From the NCBI GenBank assembly GCA_964393605.1, contig CAYMUL010000012.1:30322-94321 (forward strand): DNA of 64,000 nt, read 5' to 3'. Both the position numbers and the translations under genes were made by a program. The stretch is from CAYMUL01 sp964393605 (lineage in GTDB: Bacteria; Bacteroidota; Ignavibacteria; Ignavibacteriales; Ignavibacteriaceae). Under the pieces are notes generated by a model. That model ran no database searches. It was not told where the DNA came from and was given only the letters and a program-made list of their open reading frames with translations. This document shows positions 60,999 through 64,000 of the stretch, piece after piece. Position 1 is the first letter of the stretch. Every line of letters begins with the position of its first letter.

Positions 60999-61028
60999 AA
61001 GCCGAACAATCTTGTTAGGCTTTTTTAT
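60999..61028 (+). terminator. Terminator after the 59266 gene
   Basis: AAGCC (60999-61003) pairs with GGCTT (61018-61022), continued by AACAA/TTGTT inside with one mismatch, followed by six or more Ts (61021-61026). An intrinsic terminator. Confidence 0.75.
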
Positions 61029-61098
61029 TTACGAGCTTGTTGACATTAATATTTATTCCATGTACTTTTGCAAAAAAAAAGAAAAGAAAATAAATTTC

Positions 61099-62841
61099 AT
61101 GAAAATTTGCTTCGACATTAGAAATATATTTTTTCTCATACTTGAATTAATAATTATTAATTCTTCATTAATAATTAGCGAAGTGAGATACGTTAGCAAA
61201 ACGGGAAGCAGCACTCCGCCATATACAAGTTGGGCAACGGCAAGCGATAGCATACAAAAGTGCATTAACATCTCAAACTTTGGAGATACGATTTATGTAG
61301 GCAATGGTAACTACAAAGAAATAATAATTATGAGAGATGGCTTATCTTTAATTGGCGCAGGAATGGATAGTTGTATTCTTGATATGACTCGACAACTTAA
61401 TTATGTAGAAGTCGTTACGATGAAGGATAGTTGTTTACTACAAGGTTTTAATATTAAATTTGCGCGAACTTTACCATATGTACAAGGTACATGTATTATT
61501 GTTAGCTTTTTAGATACAACAAAAGGTTGCGTAATTATCGGTAATAAACTTGAATACCCTGAAACTGGTATTGTAATGTCTGAAGGTGTAGTAAAAAATA
61601 ATTTAGTTATAAGAGCTGAATGGGCAGTTTTGTGTTATGTCTCTGATTTAAGTAGGGATTACTATTCGATAATTGATTCTAATTTTTTTGATTTTTATTA
61701 TAGTGGTATAGATGTTAATGGAGAAACTAAAGTTAAAGCTCGTGAGAACATATTCTTTGTAACTAAATCAGTAAGTGGAAGTGTGGACGTTCTTTATAAT
61801 AGTATCCTTTCCGGAGGGACTTACACTGAATTCTTCAATAATCTGATAATTTCAAAATATGATCATATTTACGATCGTGCTGTTTTTAATACTTTCCCTG
61901 GAATCTTTAACAACAATGTATTTCTAACGAAGTATAATAATGTGTTTTATACTTCTCCAATAATTGTCAAAAATAACATAGCGATCGGCAGTAAGAATGC
62001 AATTCTTGGAGATACAACTAATGTAAAATACAATAATTTCTGGAAAATGGATAAGTATCCCAAAGACAGCACAAACATTTCAGTCGATCCGATGTTTGTA
62101 AATGACAACAACGATTTCAAATTGCAAAAATATTCACCGATGATAGATGCCGGCGATCCGGCAATACTTGATAAAGATGGTACGAGAAGCGACATTGGCT
62201 TATACGGCGGTTTGTACGGAATGAGTTATGAATACGTTGATTTAGCTCCTCGCATTCCGATCAACTTTCATGCTATTGTTGACACAAACATTATAACTCT
62301 AAAGTGGAATGAAAACACTGAAGCAGATTTCAGAAATTACAAACTTTATAGAGATACAGTTCCTAATTTCACACTATCACCGGAAAAAATAATTTCTGAG
62401 ACAGAAGACACTTCGTTCATAGATATTATTCAATCGGTAAATCATAATTACTATTACAAAGTTACTGCAAGCGATAATCAAGGAAATGAATCAGAAGCGA
62501 GCAATGAAGTGAGCGTAATTTACATGAGCATAAAAACATATCCGCAATTAATCAGCGATTACAGATTGTATCAAAATTACCCGAATCCATTTAACTCTAC
62601 GACAAAGATCGGCTATCGGTTGCCGAAGCGCGGGTATGTAAAGATTTATGTTTATGATACGAAAGGAGAAAGCATAGCAGTAGTTGAGAACGGAGAAAAA
62701 GAAGCGGGCTATTACGAAGTAGGATTTACTGCGGGGGAAGGAATCTCAAGCGGAGTTTATCTTTACAGAATAGACATAACTGATAGCGAAAAAAGAGTTC
62801 CGGTATTTTCAAATATGCAAAAAATGATAATAATCAAATGA
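61099..62841 (+). CDS. Secreted right-handed beta-helix protein with Fn3-like region and T9SS tail
   Basis: About 580 residues. I chose ATG at 61099; a longer frame from 61012 runs through the terminator of the gene before. A hydrophobic export signal (IFFLILELIIINSSLIIS) leads to a parallel beta-helix region (about 40-320: ISNFGDTIYVGNGNYKEIII, SLIGAGMDSCILDM, NNLVIRAEWAVL, NNVFLTKYNNVFY). An Fn3-like stretch follows (PINFHAIVDTNIITLKWNEN, SDNQGNESEASNEV), then a T9SS type A domain (YQNYPNPFNSTTKIGYRLP to MQKMIIIK). Beta-helices of this kind often bind or cleave polysaccharides; no catalytic motif seen. Confidence 0.8.
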   Translation: MKICFDIRNIFFLILELIIINSSLIISEVRYVSKTGSSTPPYTSWATASDSIQKCINISNFGDTIYVGNGNYKEIIIMRDGLSLIGAGMDSCILDMTRQLNYVEVVTMKDSCLLQGFNIKFARTLPYVQGTCIIVSFLDTTKGCVIIGNKLEYPETGIVMSEGVVKNNLVIRAEWAVLCYVSDLSRDYYSIIDSNFFDFYYSGIDVNGETKVKARENIFFVTKSVSGSVDVLYNSILSGGTYTEFFNNLIISKYDHIYDRAVFNTFPGIFNNNVFLTKYNNVFYTSPIIVKNNIAIGSKNAILGDTTNVKYNNFWKMDKYPKDSTNISVDPMFVNDNNDFKLQKYSPMIDAGDPAILDKDGTRSDIGLYGGLYGMSYEYVDLAPRIPINFHAIVDTNIITLKWNENTEADFRNYKLYRDTVPNFTLSPEKIISETEDTSFIDIIQSVNHNYYYKVTASDNQGNESEASNEVSVIYMSIKTYPQLISDYRLYQNYPNPFNSTTKIGYRLPKRGYVKIYVYDTKGESIAVVENGEKEAGYYEVGFTAGEGISSGVYLYRIDITDSEKRVPVFSNMQKMIIIK

Positions 62842-62884
62842 ACATCGGCTAATTAAATAAATATTAAAAAACAAAGGAGCAAAT

Positions 62885-64000
62885 ATGAAAAGCAAAATAT
62901 TGATTGGACTTTTGGTTCTGTTGAGCTTAGCGGAAATTTATTCACAAACAGATACCGCATTTATAATCGGTTCGTATTCGCATGTAACGCCTTGGCCAAA
63001 TATAGGTGCCCCTGCTTATTTCCCGCCGGAGGATGCATTATTTAGCATATCACGCGAACAGGAATGGGGCTTTAATACAATTTTGAAATATGTTCGTCAG
63101 CCCATTGCGGATGATAATATTTTCTATTCAGGTACTCAATGGCCAAATTCTATGAGTAGTAATATGAATACATTAAAAGCATTCCAAAATGTTATTGCAA
63201 TTAATCCTTATTCGGCAGAGAGGTTATTAGACCCAACTTTCTCTGGTACGAATGTAACTGTTCGTAACTTTGATTATATTTATTTTTACAGCGGAGCGTA
63301 TTATTCAAAGTGGGATGCCGCAAGGGATGTAATACCTGTTGGAGAGTTAGGATTAAGACATGATATTGGGACACGGGTTACGATCGGCGGTAAAAATTAT
63401 TGGTCAAGTTGGAATGAACAAGGTGCAACTGGATTAATGATTAAAGGACCAAACTATCGGCAGGAAACCCGTTACAGAAGTTCAGCATTCCCGACTATCT
63501 GGGATAAAGACATAGTTAAGTACAAAGCTATGTTCAATATGTTCTTAGAAGAATCAGTGCCGCCTGAACAGTGGGCTGATCCGGTTTGCGAAATAAAAGT
63601 GGTTAAAAAATATTATTTTGCAAACGATCCTAATCATCAAGTTTATAGCGAGTCTCCAGATTCCAGAATTCTAAAGGTAGTTGATTTTTGGGATAAAGAT
63701 AAGAGAACACTTGAATATAACTTTAGTGAATATTGTCCAAATGTTGGTACGGCGATGCAACCTATTGAAGCTGGTTGTAATGGTAAAATCCTAATTGATG
63801 TTGAATTTCAACTGCTCACTTTAGATAATACATATACAATACTAATGGATAATGTTGAAGTGTTTGATGCGGATATTTGGGAGAAACGTTTAAGTACTGA
63901 TCAATTGAAGATACAGGCCAAAAGTCAAATGCGCGGATATTTGGAAAAATTCAGATTAGCTAACCAGCAATTTTATGATCATCATCTCAAATATTTTTAT
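62885..64000 (+). CDS. Secreted protein of unknown family, cut by window end
   Basis: An open frame of 372 codons to the window end. ATG at 62885 follows AAAGGAG, then a signal peptide (MKSKILIGLLVLLSLAEIYSQ). The product has many Trp, Tyr and Asn residues (HVTPWPNIGAPAYFPPEDAL, REQEWGFNTILKYV, YYSKWDAARDVI, GGKNYWSSWNEQG). I do not recognise a family. Whether it carries a T9SS tail depends on the missing part. It is 44 bases after the beta-helix gene and could be in the same unit. Confidence 0.7.
   Translation, partial: MKSKILIGLLVLLSLAEIYSQTDTAFIIGSYSHVTPWPNIGAPAYFPPEDALFSISREQEWGFNTILKYVRQPIADDNIFYSGTQWPNSMSSNMNTLKAFQNVIAINPYSAERLLDPTFSGTNVTVRNFDYIYFYSGAYYSKWDAARDVIPVGELGLRHDIGTRVTIGGKNYWSSWNEQGATGLMIKGPNYRQETRYRSSAFPTIWDKDIVKYKAMFNMFLEESVPPEQWADPVCEIKVVKKYYFANDPNHQVYSESPDSRILKVVDFWDKDKRTLEYNFSEYCPNVGTAMQPIEAGCNGKILIDVEFQLLTLDNTYTILMDNVEVFDADIWEKRLSTDQLKIQAKSQMRGYLEKFRLANQQFYDHHLKYFY

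Noticed and set aside
61012..61098. Longer N-terminus for the beta-helix protein
   Set aside because: It overlaps the terminator of the gene before and puts charged residues before the export signal.
1..64000. tRNA, rRNA, SRP RNA or transposase genes
   Set aside because: All gaps were read on both strands; no tRNA arms, rRNA-like blocks or transposase motifs were seen.

Overview
The window comes from a Gram-negative bacterium of the Bacteroidota/Chlorobiota side of the tree, most probably an Ignavibacteria-like lineage. Support for this: several secreted proteins end in a type IX secretion (T9SS) type A C-terminal domain beginning QNYPNPFNP; there is a PorV/PorQ-family barrel, a GWxTD protein and a DUF4397 lipoprotein; the ATP synthase cluster lacks atpD and atpC; lipid A and heptosyltransferase genes indicate an outer membrane. 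The DNA is AT-rich. TTG start codons are frequent, and several are fixed by conserved N-termini (rpsP, the waaF-like gene). No rRNA, tRNA, CRISPR array or transposase gene was seen.

Layout. 1-1330: 3' part of fabF and a small outer-membrane-type protein. 1333-3394 (minus): a possible operon of a small DUF3098-like membrane protein, an orphan bacterial-microcompartment vertex protein (EutN/CcmL) and dprA, preceded by a small unknown gene with structured RNA signals on both sides. 3795-17893: an exopolysaccharide/O-antigen cluster (Wzz, Wzy, Wzx, methyltransferases, five GT2 proteins, one GT4, one GT9, and a polyprenyl-phosphate sugar transferase), ending with a GT2 fused to a decayed sugar-phosphate transferase. 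17901-21224: accA, a hot-dog thioesterase, a second flippase and dut. 21235-26220: two putative surface proteins between two copies of a composite intergenic repeat; the first gene has an 11-C tract inside a promoter-like sequence. 26433-32761: dnaE, a FabL-like enoyl-ACP reductase, trxA, serA. 32957-44422: a T9SS-exported beta-propeller protein; then a cell-surface operon of DUF4397 lipoprotein, TonB-dependent receptor, very large exported protein and PorV-family barrel; then a GWxTD protein. 44447-49666: lipid A acyltransferase, heptosyltransferase-like GT9, TsaC/Sua5, a membrane glycosyltransferase with TPRs and an M23 peptidase, tightly overlapping. 49679-55374: bactofilin, then atpZ, a small membrane protein, atpB-E-F-H-A-G. 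55396-59030: ffh, rpsP, khpA, rimM, trmD, rplS, closed by a strong terminator. 59266-64000: more exported surface proteins, the last cut by the window end.

How the genes work together. Much of the window builds or decorates the envelope: polysaccharide is started on undecaprenyl phosphate, extended, flipped, polymerised and length-controlled, while lipid A and core genes supply its likely anchor. T9SS cargo proteins and the PorV-type barrel supply the surface proteome. The 34889-42978 operon looks like an uptake or surface-assembly system in which a DUF4397 lipoprotein stands where a SusD-like lipoprotein would be in Bacteroidota. This is the best candidate for an undescribed system. The possible phase-variable promoter and the repeat-flanked surface-gene block are the next most interesting.
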